46,386 nt of DNA from Defluviitaleaceae bacterium (GCA_009777845.1 WRLD01000024.1:1-46386), one strand, 5' to 3'. Positions 16,025 to 25,188 are shown, counted from the first letter of the stretch. Program-made: numbers and translations. The notes: generated from the sequence alone by a model not told the origin.

Positions 16025-17983
16025 TTACTCCTCAAATATCTTATAATAAGCCCAATCCCGATACAACAAAAGCGGCGCGCGCTGCTCGTCCGTCATATAC
16101 GCGCTCGATACGCCGTCGGGCGAAAAGGAACGCGACTCCGTTATTACAGGAAAGGAACGCCGCAATTCCGCGTTAAAATCCCAAAACGGCGAAACCCCAG
16201 TAATCCCCAAAAGCTCCAATACATACGCACCCAAAAACGAAGCAGAAAATAAGGGCTTTTCTTCCCCCACCTCGCCGTCAAGGCTTCGAGGCGACATTCC
16301 CACCAAACGACTGTCGGAGGAAAGGGGCAATGCCCCCCCCGCCGAAGTGTTTAAAAACACCATAAACGGCAACCGAAAAAGCCGAATAATACTATCCCGC
16401 GAATCCTGCTCCGCCTCGGGCATAAACATGTCATACAAAGGCATACTCAACGCAGGGTTATGGTCGCCGAAATACACAAGTACCACAGGCTCGTCCAGCG
16501 TGTTCAAATATTCGACAAGCCGTCCAAGCTCCGCGTCCGCATCACGCAGGCCATGGAAAAAGTTGGACAGCGCGTTGATGTCTGGCTCTGCCAGCTCCAA
16601 ATCCGTGCTAAAATTCGCCCCACTCACAGGCCCGTCATACAAGTATTTATCAACATACGGGCCGTGGTTTTGTATTGTTACAGTAAAATTAAAATAGGGC
16701 GTATCGGGAAAATTTTCCAAATGCTGCTCGAACATCTCGATTGTGCGGTTAATTGTGTCATGCTCGTTTACATACATGCCCTTTGCAGGAATATCGTCAA
16801 ATTCGTCCAAGAAAACAAGCCGACTAAAGCCTAAATGCTTATACACATTTTGGCGATTATAATACCAATCATAGCCTGGGTGCATAAACTCCGAGCGATA
16901 GCCCAGCGAATTTAATACACTCGCAAACGACTCAAACTCCGCCGTAATCATTCTAAACGCAAACGGCACACCTGCAAACTGGCGCGAATTAAGCCCTGTA
17001 AGCACGTCAAACTCCGTCTGCGCCGTTCCTCCGCCCATGACGGAAACCACGATTTCGCCTTGAATGGATTCGTCCGCGAGAGCTTTCCAGTTCGCCAGCG
17101 GCTCGTCAAAGCCCTCAAACGAAAAATGCTCGCTTATGGTAGAAAACGCCTCGCCCATTATCATTATAATATGCGGCGTGCGTTGTTCACTTACTCTAAA
17201 ATTACTATTCGTGACGGTATTCCCACCATCGTCCGCCGAAGTTACAAGCGGCGAAGCCGCCGAAGCCGCTATTTTTGCGACAACCGCCGCAGGGTTATAA
17301 TCCTCCGGCCGCATTACCTTGTTAGTGTTAAACGCATTTATAAAGCTGAACACGAAGCCGCGCGAGTTATACTGGTTTACTTGGCTCCAAATATTGCCGC
17401 TTACCACGGGAAGCCGCGCGGTAATCGCCGTATTGTTGTACAATGGGCGGTTTAACGCGACCGCAAGCAGTAAGCACACCGCCATACCCGCCGCGCGGAC
17501 GAACACGCCGATTTTTTGGCTACGCAGGGTAAACGCCGCAAACGCCGCCGCCGCTATATATACGATAGCGACAACCGCCACAAGCGTAATAGCGAGCGTG
17601 TCAAAGCTACGCGCAACGCCCAAAACCTGATGACCCAGCACCATATCCCACGGCACAAGAGGGTCATTTCGCAGCAGAATTTTTGTGCGGTTGGCGTAGC
17701 CGAGTATAATCGCCGCCGCACCTACGATTGTCACCGCCGAAACAGCGCCCGCGCCCGCAAAGTACAAAAACAACGCGGCGAGCAACAAAGGCAGCCAGTT
17801 TAAAAGCAAGCTAAGACCACGGCTTGCGCTTATTCCACGCACAACATACGAAAACGGCAACGGCTGTAGCAAAAATAAAAACAACGTAAGCAAAAGCGAT
17901 AACACCGAAATAAAGGCTAACGCTTGCCAGAGGTTTAGTCTAAAGGTACGGATACGATTATATAAGTTTTTTATTATCTTCAT
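16025..17983 (-). CDS. LTA synthase family phosphoglycerol transferase with in-frame repeat insertion
   Basis: 652 residues, ATG after GGGAG. Five hydrophobic segments fill residues 15-205; the rest is the extracellular sulfatase-fold domain. The metal/nucleophile residues of LtaS-type enzymes can be matched: the glutamate of IIMIMGEAFS, the catalytic threonine in MGGGTAQTEF, and the Asp-His of VYFGDHNPAL. Such enzymes move glycerophosphate from phosphatidylglycerol to a growing teichoic-acid-like chain or prime it. Residues about 548-568 (GALPLSSDSRLVGMSPRSLDG) are encoded by a copy of the GGCTTCGAGGCGA repeat, read on the opposite strand, sitting between two secondary-structure elements late in the domain. 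Polymerase or primase role cannot be decided. Confidence 0.88.
   Translation of the reverse strand: MKIIKNLYNRIRTFRLNLWQALAFISVLSLLLTLFLFLLQPLPFSYVVRGISASRGLSLLLNWLPLLLAALFLYFAGAGAVSAVTIVGAAAIILGYANRTKILLRNDPLVPWDMVLGHQVLGVARSFDTLAITLVAVVAIVYIAAAAFAAFTLRSQKIGVFVRAAGMAVCLLLAVALNRPLYNNTAITARLPVVSGNIWSQVNQYNSRGFVFSFINAFNTNKVMRPEDYNPAAVVAKIAASAASPLVTSADDGGNTVTNSNFRVSEQRTPHIIMIMGEAFSTISEHFSFEGFDEPLANWKALADESIQGEIVVSVMGGGTAQTEFDVLTGLNSRQFAGVPFAFRMITAEFESFASVLNSLGYRSEFMHPGYDWYYNRQNVYKHLGFSRLVFLDEFDDIPAKGMYVNEHDTINRTIEMFEQHLENFPDTPYFNFTVTIQNHGPYVDKYLYDGPVSGANFSTDLELAEPDINALSNFFHGLRDADAELGRLVEYLNTLDEPVVLVYFGDHNPALSMPLYDMFMPEAEQDSRDSIIRLFRLPFMVFLNTSAGGALPLSSDSRLVGMSPRSLDGEVGEEKPLFSASFLGAYVLELLGITGVSPFWDFNAELRRSFPVITESRSFSPDGVSSAYMTDEQRAPLLLYRDWAYYKIFEE
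16280..16338 (-). repeat. In-frame GGCTTCGAGGCGA repeat inside the LTA-synthase-like gene
   Basis: Reads AAGGCTTCGAGGCGACATTC, CCACCAAACGACTGTCGGAGG and AAAGGGGCAATGCCCC on the plus strand, so the gene reads it in the reverse direction as ALPLSSD-VGMSPRSLD. It adds about 20 codons. Confidence 0.88.
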
Positions 17984-18198
17984 GTATACTCTCCCATGAT
18001 AAGCTAATGGAACACGGATTTAAAGGAAATGGAACGCGGATTTCCGCGGAGTTGGCGGATTTCCGCGGATTTTTTTTCGCAGGGGAATCCGTTTAATCAG
18101 TTATAACAGCCATTTTGAATATAGATTAAACACGGATTTCAGCGGATTTACGCAGATTGGCGCGGATTGGCTCGTGGGGAAATACACGGTAACGGTTT

Positions 18199-18371
18199 TT
18201 GTAGGGGACGGATTTATCCGTCCCGAGGTTGCCTCGCTCTGCGTTGGTCGGCGTAAGGTGATGTCTAAGAAAACCACTTAGACATCACCTTACTGCCTGC
18301 GTTAATGGACGTTACCTGCCCCGAATTGACGAACGTGCGTACCTCGGGACGGATAAATCCGTCCCCTACAA
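18199..18371 (-). repeat. Full-length TTGTAGGGGACGG palindromic repeat, inverted (copy D)
   Basis: 173 bp in the opposite orientation to the others. Its central stem is AAGGTGATGTCTAAG / CTTAGACATCACCTT, 15 perfect pairs, with changes on both sides relative to the other copies. Confidence 0.9.
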
Positions 18372-18425
18372 AAAACCTGCAAATCCCCACAACAAACGCA
18401 ATATTTAAATCCGCGCTTCGTGCCT

Positions 18426-18574
18426 GCTGTGCCTCTCGCCCTCTGTGCCTCTGTGCCTCTGTGTGAAAAATCTTTTTGACAACTAATGAACGCAGGTAAA
18501 CTGTAAAGCCTCGTTCTCTAGTTTAAAAGATTTTCACACAGAGGCACAGAGGCACAGAGGGAGCGTGGCATAGC
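18426..18574 (+). repeat. CACAGAGGCACAGAGG palindromic element (copy 4)
   Basis: Same arms as the other copies. The core reads in the opposite sense (GAACGCAGGTAAACTGTAAAG), so this copy is inverted. Confidence 0.8.
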
Positions 18575-18589
18575 AGACATCACTATGTT

Positions 18590-18761
18590 TTGTAGGGGAC
18601 GGATTTATCCGTCCCGAGATTTGCACGTTCGTCAATTTGGGTCGGGTAACGTCCATTAAGCAGGCAGTAAGGTGTTGTCTAAGTAGTTTTCTTAGACAAC
18701 ACCGCACGCCAACCAACGCAGAGCGTGGTAACCTCGGGACGGATAAATCCGTCCCCTACAA
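18590..18761 (+). repeat. Full-length TTGTAGGGGACGG palindromic repeat (copy E)
   Basis: 172 bp, forward orientation, central hairpin GGTGTTGTCTAAG / CTTAGACAACACC. Confidence 0.9.
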
Positions 18762-18985
18762 AAAACCTGCAAAATTTGTATTCCACTGCCCCTAATTTAC
18801 ACGGAACGAATCCGCAAAATCCGTGCAAATCCGTCAAATCCGTGTTCCGCTACCCCTAATTTACATGGATAAAGGCTGTATTCCACTGCCCCTAATTCAC
18901 ACGGAAAGAATCCGCGAAAATCCGCCAAATCCGCGTTCCATGCCCTTAAACTAAATCCGCGTTCGCCATTCCTGTCCCACTGCCC

Positions 18986-19681
18986 CTACTCCCCCACCTT
19001 CCGCGTAACCGAATAAAAATACCGCACAGCGCGTGTAAATTCCTCACGCGTAAATTCTGGCCACAACAGTGCGGAAAAAAACAGCTCGGCATACACCGTC
19101 TGCCACGGCAAAAAGTTGCTTAGTCTGCGGTTTTCCTCGCCGCCTGTGCGTATTACTAGGTCTACATCTGGCACATTCGCCGTGTCCAGGTATCTCCCAA
19201 AAATTTCCTCGTTCAAAAGGGCAGGCGCTAGCACGCCGTTTACGGCTTCGGCGGCTATTTTTTTTGCGGCGCGTACGATTTCGTCACGTCCGCCGTAGCT
19301 TAACGCAATCTGCACGTACAAATTTTCGCAATGCGCCGTAGCGTTCTCTATATCGCGGATAATCGACATCGCGCGGCTGTCAAACCGCCCCAACTCGCCT
19401 ATTATTTTTATGCGAATACCCTTTTCCGCGCATTTTGTCTTTTCCTGTATAAAGAATTTTTCCATAAGCGCGAACAAATGCTTAATTTCCTTGTCGGCGC
19501 GTTTCCAGTTTTCGGTAGAAAACGCATACACCGTCAAAAATTTTATGCCGTCCTCCAAGCACCAGTCGCACAAATGCCCAAAATTTTCCGCACCCTTATT
19601 ATGCCCTAGGTACAGCTCCATTTTATGCGACCTCGCCCAACGGCGGTTTCCGTCCATGATTACGCCTACATGCTCAAGCAT
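18986..19681 (-). CDS. uppS: Isoprenyl transferase (undecaprenyl diphosphate synthase type)
   Basis: 231 residues, ATG with GGAGG 10 bp upstream. It condenses isopentenyl diphosphate onto farnesyl diphosphate in cis to make the C55 carrier lipid for wall synthesis. The start HVGVIMDGNRRWA carries the catalytic Asp and the pyrophosphate-binding GNxRWA, followed by GHNKGAENFGHL and TVYAFSTENWKR. The end shows VDLVIRTGGEENRRLSNFLPWQ, close to the family's RTSGExRxSNFxLWQ. The gene begins 2 bp after the stop of the IspH-prenyl synthase fusion, and its ribosome binding site is inside that gene, so translation is likely coupled. Substrate and product come from its neighbour. Confidence 0.94.
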   Translation of the reverse strand: MLEHVGVIMDGNRRWARSHKMELYLGHNKGAENFGHLCDWCLEDGIKFLTVYAFSTENWKRADKEIKHLFALMEKFFIQEKTKCAEKGIRIKIIGELGRFDSRAMSIIRDIENATAHCENLYVQIALSYGGRDEIVRAAKKIAAEAVNGVLAPALLNEEIFGRYLDTANVPDVDLVIRTGGEENRRLSNFLPWQTVYAELFFSALLWPEFTREEFTRAVRYFYSVTRKVGE

Positions 19682-19683
19682 TC

Positions 19684-21648
19684 TCAGTACCTCCGTAGCA
19701 TTAAAAAATGTACCAGCCCGCGAAGCAATTCGCAGCGGCTCTTAACCGCCACCGCACCAAGTGCGGCCTGCGAGAGGCGCGCGATTTCGTCCTCGGCATA
19801 TTTTTTCGCGCCTGTGTCTGTGAAAATTTCACGTACCGCTTCTAGCGAGCGTTCGTCTGCAAGCGGATTTCCGTAGTGTTCGTCTATGCGCGGCTCTTGG
19901 CGTTTCGCCATGCCGTACAAAATCGTCTGCTTTTTTTCCAAAATATCGGAAATCGCGGGCTTGCCCAAAACGTCCTCGTTCCCAAAAATGCCGAGTAAAT
20001 CGTCCTTTATTTGAAAGGCAATGCCAAGCGGTAACGCGAATTTGCGTAGGCCGTCCAACACCTCGCCGTCTGCACCGCCGCAAATCGCGCCGAGCATAAG
20101 CGGCCCTGCTATGGTGTACCACGCTGTTTTTAGCTCATAGATTTTGTTTACGTCACGCATGTATTTTTCGTGCGCGGTTTCCTGCGAATGGGGCAACATC
20201 ACGTCTATTACTTCGCCCTCGATGGTTTTTAGCTGTATGTCGGCGAAAAAGTCAAGCACCTTAGCGAGAATTTTGGGGTCAAGCCCCGATTCCGCCAAAA
20301 TTTTATTAGCCAAAAACAGCCCATAATCGCCTATGCAGATTGCGCGGCTTATGCCTAAATGGGAATCGCCGTGGGCGTGAATTGTCGTTTTTCCGCGCCG
20401 TGTGGGGCTTTTGTCGATAATATCGTCGTGTATTAAAATGGCGGTTTGGAATATTTCATACGCGAGGGCGATTTTGGCTAGGGCTTCGCCGTTTACTTGC
20501 CCTGCCGCGCCTTCCGCGCCTATTTCCGCGCCTAGCTTAATCAACGCGCCGCGTACGCGCTTGCCGTTTTTGTGCTGTTCGTAAAAATCGCGAATGGCGG
20601 CTTGCATTATCGGGCTGTTTTCCGCGTTTTTGATTAGCGTGTCAAAAAGGGCTTCGCTCGCGGCTTCTATTTCCTGCTTTGCAGTAGCTAAAAAATTAGC
20701 GAACAGCAAAAATTCGCCTATTTCTTCTATTGCTTCCGCAGGGGCGGAGGCACTGCCTACTATGCCTATTGTGGCAGGTAACGCACCCATAAGCACGCTG
20801 TCAAGGCTTCGAGGCGATATTCCCACAACCGAACAGTCGGAGGAAAGGGGTAATGCCTCTTTGTCAGCCAGCACGCTGTCAAGGCTTCGAGGCGATATTC
20901 CCACAACGGAACAGTCGGAGGAAAGGGGCAACGCCCCCAAGCACGAGCCAAACAGCACACAGCCGCAAACCCGCCTACACGCATTATACAATTCTACCGA
21001 ATTCGCGCTTTTTGTATCGCCCACTACCACGGTTATATCCGTTTCTTTCGCCATTTTTACGGCGTTTTCTATACGTCTTGCCGTCACATCACATACTGTA
21101 TCAAAAATTTGCGCCGATGGTATTTTTTTCCTAATAAATTCTACCGCCTCGCCCCACCATTCCTTGTTGCATGTGGTTTGCCCCACCACGCAAACAGCCG
21201 TTTTGCCCACCATGGCGGCCTCTAGCTCGTCCTGCGTTTCCGCAACCTCGCCGTTCTCACACCAGCCCAAAATGCCCAAGACCTCGGGGTGTTGCTTTTT
21301 CCCGATTATTATTACATTTTTTTTCCCTGCGACTATTTCATGTATTTTTTTTACCTTAACGCAGGTACAGTCCACGATTTTTACGTCCTTTTTCGCCAGC
21401 TCGTCATACACGGCGCGGCCTACGCCGTGGGCACGGATTATTACACTGCCGCCGTCTATGCCGTCCGCGTTTTCCGCCACAATAAAGCCAGCGGCCTTAT
21501 AACGCGCCATTACATGACGATTATTTACCAAATCGCCATATAAATAGACCCTTTCGCCGCGCGCCAAATTCTGCACAAGCGAATCCGCCTTATGTACCGC
21601 GGCTTTGACACCATGACAAAAGCCTGATTCTTGTATTGTTTTGAGCAT
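19684..21648 (-). CDS. IspH - polyprenyl synthetase fusion with two in-frame repeats
   Basis: 654 residues in one uninterrupted frame, ATG with GGAGG upstream. Residues 1 to about 310 are IspH (HMBPP reductase, last MEP-pathway step): the three [4Fe-4S] ligands are C11 (GFCHG), C96 (DCTCVKV) and C186 (FDTVCDVT), with H120/E122 in KKQHPEVLGI and VVGQTT. Residues about 315-654 are a trans-prenyl synthase (FPP/GGPP type): GKRVRGALI, first aspartate motif D408-D412 (DDIID), RRGKTTIHA, and second motif KDDLLG. IspH makes IPP and DMAPP, the substrates of the second half. Residues about 238-286 are two tandem repeat-derived peptides (ALPLSSDCSVVGISPRSLDS) placed just before the last IspH strand (IGIVGSASAP). 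The conserved residues suggest both halves are active. uppS follows immediately. Confidence 0.9.
   Translation of the reverse strand: MLKTIQESGFCHGVKAAVHKADSLVQNLARGERVYLYGDLVNNRHVMARYKAAGFIVAENADGIDGGSVIIRAHGVGRAVYDELAKKDVKIVDCTCVKVKKIHEIVAGKKNVIIIGKKQHPEVLGILGWCENGEVAETQDELEAAMVGKTAVCVVGQTTCNKEWWGEAVEFIRKKIPSAQIFDTVCDVTARRIENAVKMAKETDITVVVGDTKSANSVELYNACRRVCGCVLFGSCLGALPLSSDCSVVGISPRSLDSVLADKEALPLSSDCSVVGISPRSLDSVLMGALPATIGIVGSASAPAEAIEEIGEFLLFANFLATAKQEIEAASEALFDTLIKNAENSPIMQAAIRDFYEQHKNGKRVRGALIKLGAEIGAEGAAGQVNGEALAKIALAYEIFQTAILIHDDIIDKSPTRRGKTTIHAHGDSHLGISRAICIGDYGLFLANKILAESGLDPKILAKVLDFFADIQLKTIEGEVIDVMLPHSQETAHEKYMRDVNKIYELKTAWYTIAGPLMLGAICGGADGEVLDGLRKFALPLGIAFQIKDDLLGIFGNEDVLGKPAISDILEKKQTILYGMAKRQEPRIDEHYGNPLADERSLEAVREIFTDTGAKKYAEDEIARLSQAALGAVAVKSRCELLRGLVHFLMLRRY
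20792..20940 (-). repeat. Two tandem in-frame GGCTTCGAGGCGA repeats inside the IspH domain
   Basis: Units at about 20803-20858 and 20881-20938, period 78 bp (26 codons), each preceded by AGCACGCTGTC, so the flank was duplicated with the repeat. Both read on the minus strand as ALPLSSDCSVVGISPRSLDSVL. Confidence 0.9.
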
Positions 21649-21663
21649 GGGTAGACCTCCGAA

Positions 21664-21996
21664 TTATTGTAGACGTTCTATTTGCTCTTGGGTCAAGCCT
21701 GTGGCTTTAGATACTTTTTCGACAGAATCGCCCATTGCTAAAAGATTTTTGGCAATATCATATTTAGCCCCGCGGATAAGCATATTGTTATCACGGCGCA
21801 CCTTTTCCCTGCGTTCGTATAAATCGCGCGCTTTTTCGTCTGCGGATAGCTCGCGCAGCTTAATAATGGTCGGTTGAAATTGAGGATTTCTTTCGGCTAG
21901 CATGGCTAATTCCTCCTCCAAGCCTAACAAATATATTTTACCACATTTGTATAAAAAATGATAGCCGTGATGTGTGACACGGATATTCGATTCCAT
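21664..21996 (-). pseudogene. Remnant of an Rpn/PD-(D/E)XK transposase-like protein
   Basis: 110 codons. The residues from ELAMLAERNPQF through DEKARDLYERREKVRRD to AKNLLAMGDSVEKVSKATGLTQEQIE match the C-terminal part of Rpn-family recombination-promoting nucleases (putative transposases), including the final short helix-turn that these proteins often repeat. The N-terminal nuclease domain is missing, and the ATG near 21996 has no ribosome binding site. A palindromic repeat starts 18 bp beyond it, which may mark the break. It is most likely a decayed fragment; a small expressed protein cannot be excluded. Confidence 0.6.
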
Positions 21997-22014
21997 GGAT
22001 AATATGGTAATCTA

Positions 22015-22129
22015 TTGTAGGGGGCGGATTTATCCGCCCCGAGGTACGCACGTTCTATAATTCGGGGCAGGTAACGTCCATTAACGCAGAGCGAGGCAAC
22101 CTCGGGACGGATAAATCCGTCCCCTACAA
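22015..22129 (+). repeat. Short TTGTAGGGGACGG palindromic repeat (copy F)
   Basis: 115 bp: both arms are present but the ~58-bp central hairpin segment is missing. The bases just before it (ATGGATAATATGGTAAT) also precede the copy at 37532. Confidence 0.85.
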
Positions 22130-22209
22130 AGAGCCTGCAAATCCCCCACAACAAACGCAATATTTAAAGCCCCATAACAACGCAATGCTTTAATCTGCGT
22201 TTATTTCCT

Positions 22210-22367
22210 GCTGTGCCTCGCTCCCTCTGCTTTGTGCCTCTGTGCGAACTCCTGTGTGAAAAAATCTTTTAATTTAAATAAAGAAGCTATACGCTTTACC
22301 TACGTTCATTATTTGTCAAAAAGATTTTTTCACACAGAGGCACAGAGGCACAGAGGGAGCGTGGCAC
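22210..22367 (+). repeat. CACAGAGGCACAGAGG palindromic element (copy 5)
   Basis: Arms GCTGTGCCTCGCTCCCTCTG and CAGAGGGAGCGTGGCAC around TACGCTTTACCTACGTTC. The stretch 22380-22450 after it holds AATCCGC arrays and no gene. Confidence 0.8.
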
Positions 22368-22542
22368 GGACGAAGTACGGACGAAAAATTACGTGGATTT
22401 CCCACGAACGAATCCGCGTAATCCGTGAAAATCCGTTAAATCCGCGTTTGCTTTACACCGCTTGGCTTCGTGCGTTTGTCGTGTGAGGTGTAATACAACC
22501 CACCCCCCAAGCATAAACATAACTTGTCTAGGGAGTGATTAT

Positions 22543-25188
22543 ATGACCAACCACCACGGGCTTACCACCCGAGAAGCCTGCGAATCCGCGCTTATTCACG
22601 GCACGAACAGTCTAACAAAAAAGACGCGGACAAGTTTTTTGCGGCGGTATCTCGCCAGCTTCGGCGACCCTATTATCAAGATTTTGCTGCTTGTGCTTGG
22701 CGTAAACCTGTTACTGCTTTTTCGTGATGCCAACTGGTACGAATCGGCAGGAATAGCCGTTGCGGTGTTGCTGGCTACGCTTATTTCCACTGTGTCAGAA
22801 TATGGAAGCGAAACGGCGTTTGATAAGTTGCAAGAGGAAGTAGCCGACATTAAATGCCGCGTAAAGCGTGACGGAAGGGTAATCGAGCTTGCTATTTCGG
22901 AAATAGTCGTAGGCGATTTAATTTTTATCGGCGCGGGCGAACGTGTTCCTGCCGACGGTATTTTAATCGGCGGAGAAATAGAAGTAGACCAGTCCGCGTT
23001 AAACGGCGAAACAAAGGAAATCCATAAAACTGCAACCTCACTCCACTCCCAATGCACTGGCGACTTCCTATCCCCGTCAGAGCTATTCCGCGGCAGCGTA
23101 GTCTGCGCAGGCGAGGGCGTGATGTACGCCGCGCGCGTAGGCGACGGCACTTTTTACGGACAGCTCGCCACAGAAATACAGGAAGAAACTATCGAAAGTC
23201 CGCTAAAAACGCGGCTTACGCATTTAGCGAAAACCATAAGCCTTTTTGGCTACGCGGCGGCGGTTTTTGTGGTAGCCGCCAATTTGTTCAACTCCATTGT
23301 AATACAAAATCACTTTGATATGTATTTAATACGCGACTATTTCACCGACTACAACGGCATAATGCGCGACATGATGAACAGCATCACGCTGGGAATTACC
23401 GTCATTGTTATGGCTGTGCCAGAGGGCTTGCCGATGATGATAACCGTGGTATTGTCCGCCAACATGCGGCGTATGCTAAAGGACAATGTGCTTGTGCGTA
23501 AGCTCGTAGGCATAGAAACGTCTGGTAGCCTAAATATCCTATTTACCGACAAAACAGGAACGCTCACGAAGGGCGCGCTAGAGGTCGTTAGCTTTATCTC
23601 GCCGCAGGGCAAGCTGTACGAGGCGCGCAAATTCTCGTCACATTCGCTTTTTTTACGCGCCGCGCTAAATTGCTTTTACAACAATTCCGCCCAGCTTTCG
23701 ATAAAAAAAATGCGTAGGCTTGCAATCGGCGGCAATTCCACCGACCGCGCCTTGTTGGAATTTGTGGAAAACGCGGCGCAGCTTCCCCTATGCAAAAAGG
23801 GGTTTACCAAGCCGTTTAATTCTAGGGATAAATTGTCAATTACGGAAATTTCTGGCGAGGTGTCAAGGGTGCTAATTAAGGGCGCACCAGAAATTTTATT
23901 GCCTGCGTGCAGGTTCGCATTGAGTGAGGAATGTTGCACAGTAACCAATTTTACCGCCAATTCCGCGCTTGCAAGCGTGCTAACAAGCCACGCACGAGAG
24001 GGTATGCGGCTTCTCGCGCTTTGCGAAGCGGAAACTCAAGCGGACGCTTCCGCCAGACGAAACCTAACGCTCGTTGGCTTCATAGGCATACGTGACGAAA
24101 TACGACAGGAGGCATACACCGCAATGCAGGAAATACAAGGCGCAGGCGTGCAAGTAGTCATGGTGACAGGCGACAATATCGACACCGCCAAAAGCGTGGC
24201 GGTAAAGCTCGGGCTAATTAAGCACGGCGAGGACAACGCCGTAATCACTAGCCGTACACTAAACCAGCTAAGCGACAGGGACGTAAAAAAGCTACTGCCA
24301 CGCCTACGCGTAATCGCACGCGCGTTGCCCTCCGACAAGGGGCGGCTCGTTAGGCTTTCGCAGGAAATGGGCTTAGTCGCAGGAATGACCGGCGACGGCG
24401 TAAACGATGCGCCCGCACTAAAAAAAGCCGATGTCGGCTTCACCATGGGCGACGGCACAGAAATCGCAAAGGAAGCAGGCGATATAGTCATTCTCGACAA
24501 TAATTTTGCGTCCATTGTAAAAGCCGTGTTATACGGCCGTACCATTTTCAAAAGCATACGCAAGTTTTTAATCTTTCAGCTAACAATCAACCTCTGTGCC
24601 GTTGGCGTTTCCGTCATAGGGCCGTTTATCGGCATACCCGTACCCGTCACCGTCATACAAATGCTGTGGGTCAACATGATTATGGACACCCTAGCAGGGC
24701 TTGCTTACGCAGGCGAAAGCCCCTTGCCCGAATACATGCGCGAAGCGCCGAAAAAACGCGGCGAGCCGATTATCAACCGCTACATGTACAGCCAAATACT
24801 AACCATGGGCATTTACACCACCATACTAAGCATTGTGTTCTTTAAGCTGCCCTTTATCGCCGAAATCTTCAGAAATGACGAACGCTATCTGCTTACCGCA
24901 TTTTTTGCTATGTTTATCTTCGCCGGCGTATTCAACAGCCTAAACGCGCGTACCTACCGCCTAAACCTTTTCGCCTACATCAGACGCAACAAAATGTTTA
25001 TCGCCATAATGCTTGCCGTTTCCGCTATGCAGATTTTCCTTATCTACTTCGGCGGCTCGGTTTTCCGTACTACTCGGCTTACGCTGGGGGAATTGGGCGT
25101 GGTGGTTGCGTTGGCTTCCTCGGTTATTGTGTTTGATATTGGGCGTAAGGTGGTTTTGCGGTTGAATAATCGGAAGGGGTTTATTTAA
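22543..25188 (+). CDS. P-type ATPase, calcium-transporting type
   Basis: 881 residues from ATG 22543, chosen for AGGGAGTGA upstream and because residues before it do not fit the family. It should pump Ca2+ (or another divalent cation) out of the cytoplasm with ATP. Seen are an N-terminal cation-ATPase domain, two membrane pairs near 40-90 and 240-310, VPEGLP at about 292, the phosphorylated D336 in DKTGTLTKG, TGDNIDTAK near 541, MTGDGVNDAPALKKADVG near 616, and six C-terminal membrane helices, the first carrying the NLCAVG and LWVNMIMDTLAGLA cation-site helices. The TGDNIDTAKSVA form is closer to the plasma-membrane (PMCA) type than to SERCA. It stands alone between repeat spacers. Confidence 0.88.
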   Translation: MTNHHGLTTREACESALIHGTNSLTKKTRTSFLRRYLASFGDPIIKILLLVLGVNLLLLFRDANWYESAGIAVAVLLATLISTVSEYGSETAFDKLQEEVADIKCRVKRDGRVIELAISEIVVGDLIFIGAGERVPADGILIGGEIEVDQSALNGETKEIHKTATSLHSQCTGDFLSPSELFRGSVVCAGEGVMYAARVGDGTFYGQLATEIQEETIESPLKTRLTHLAKTISLFGYAAAVFVVAANLFNSIVIQNHFDMYLIRDYFTDYNGIMRDMMNSITLGITVIVMAVPEGLPMMITVVLSANMRRMLKDNVLVRKLVGIETSGSLNILFTDKTGTLTKGALEVVSFISPQGKLYEARKFSSHSLFLRAALNCFYNNSAQLSIKKMRRLAIGGNSTDRALLEFVENAAQLPLCKKGFTKPFNSRDKLSITEISGEVSRVLIKGAPEILLPACRFALSEECCTVTNFTANSALASVLTSHAREGMRLLALCEAETQADASARRNLTLVGFIGIRDEIRQEAYTAMQEIQGAGVQVVMVTGDNIDTAKSVAVKLGLIKHGEDNAVITSRTLNQLSDRDVKKLLPRLRVIARALPSDKGRLVRLSQEMGLVAGMTGDGVNDAPALKKADVGFTMGDGTEIAKEAGDIVILDNNFASIVKAVLYGRTIFKSIRKFLIFQLTINLCAVGVSVIGPFIGIPVPVTVIQMLWVNMIMDTLAGLAYAGESPLPEYMREAPKKRGEPIINRYMYSQILTMGIYTTILSIVFFKLPFIAEIFRNDERYLLTAFFAMFIFAGVFNSLNARTYRLNLFAYIRRNKMFIAIMLAVSAMQIFLIYFGGSVFRTTRLTLGELGVVVALASSVIVFDIGRKVVLRLNNRKGFI

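Larger units (their letters stand above)
17984..18985 (-). repeat. 1-kb repeat-filled spacer between uppS and the LTA-synthase gene
   Basis: No gene is seen. It contains GCGGATT arrays (18010-18175), two full TTGTAGGGGACGG palindromes in opposite orientations (18199-18371, 18590-18761), a CACAGAGG palindrome between them (18426-18574), and AATCCGC arrays (18790-18965). Confidence 0.75.

Noticed and set aside
20594..21502. A 302-codon plus-strand frame across the IspH fusion
   Set aside because: Shadow of the fusion gene, which has clear catalytic motifs on the minus strand.
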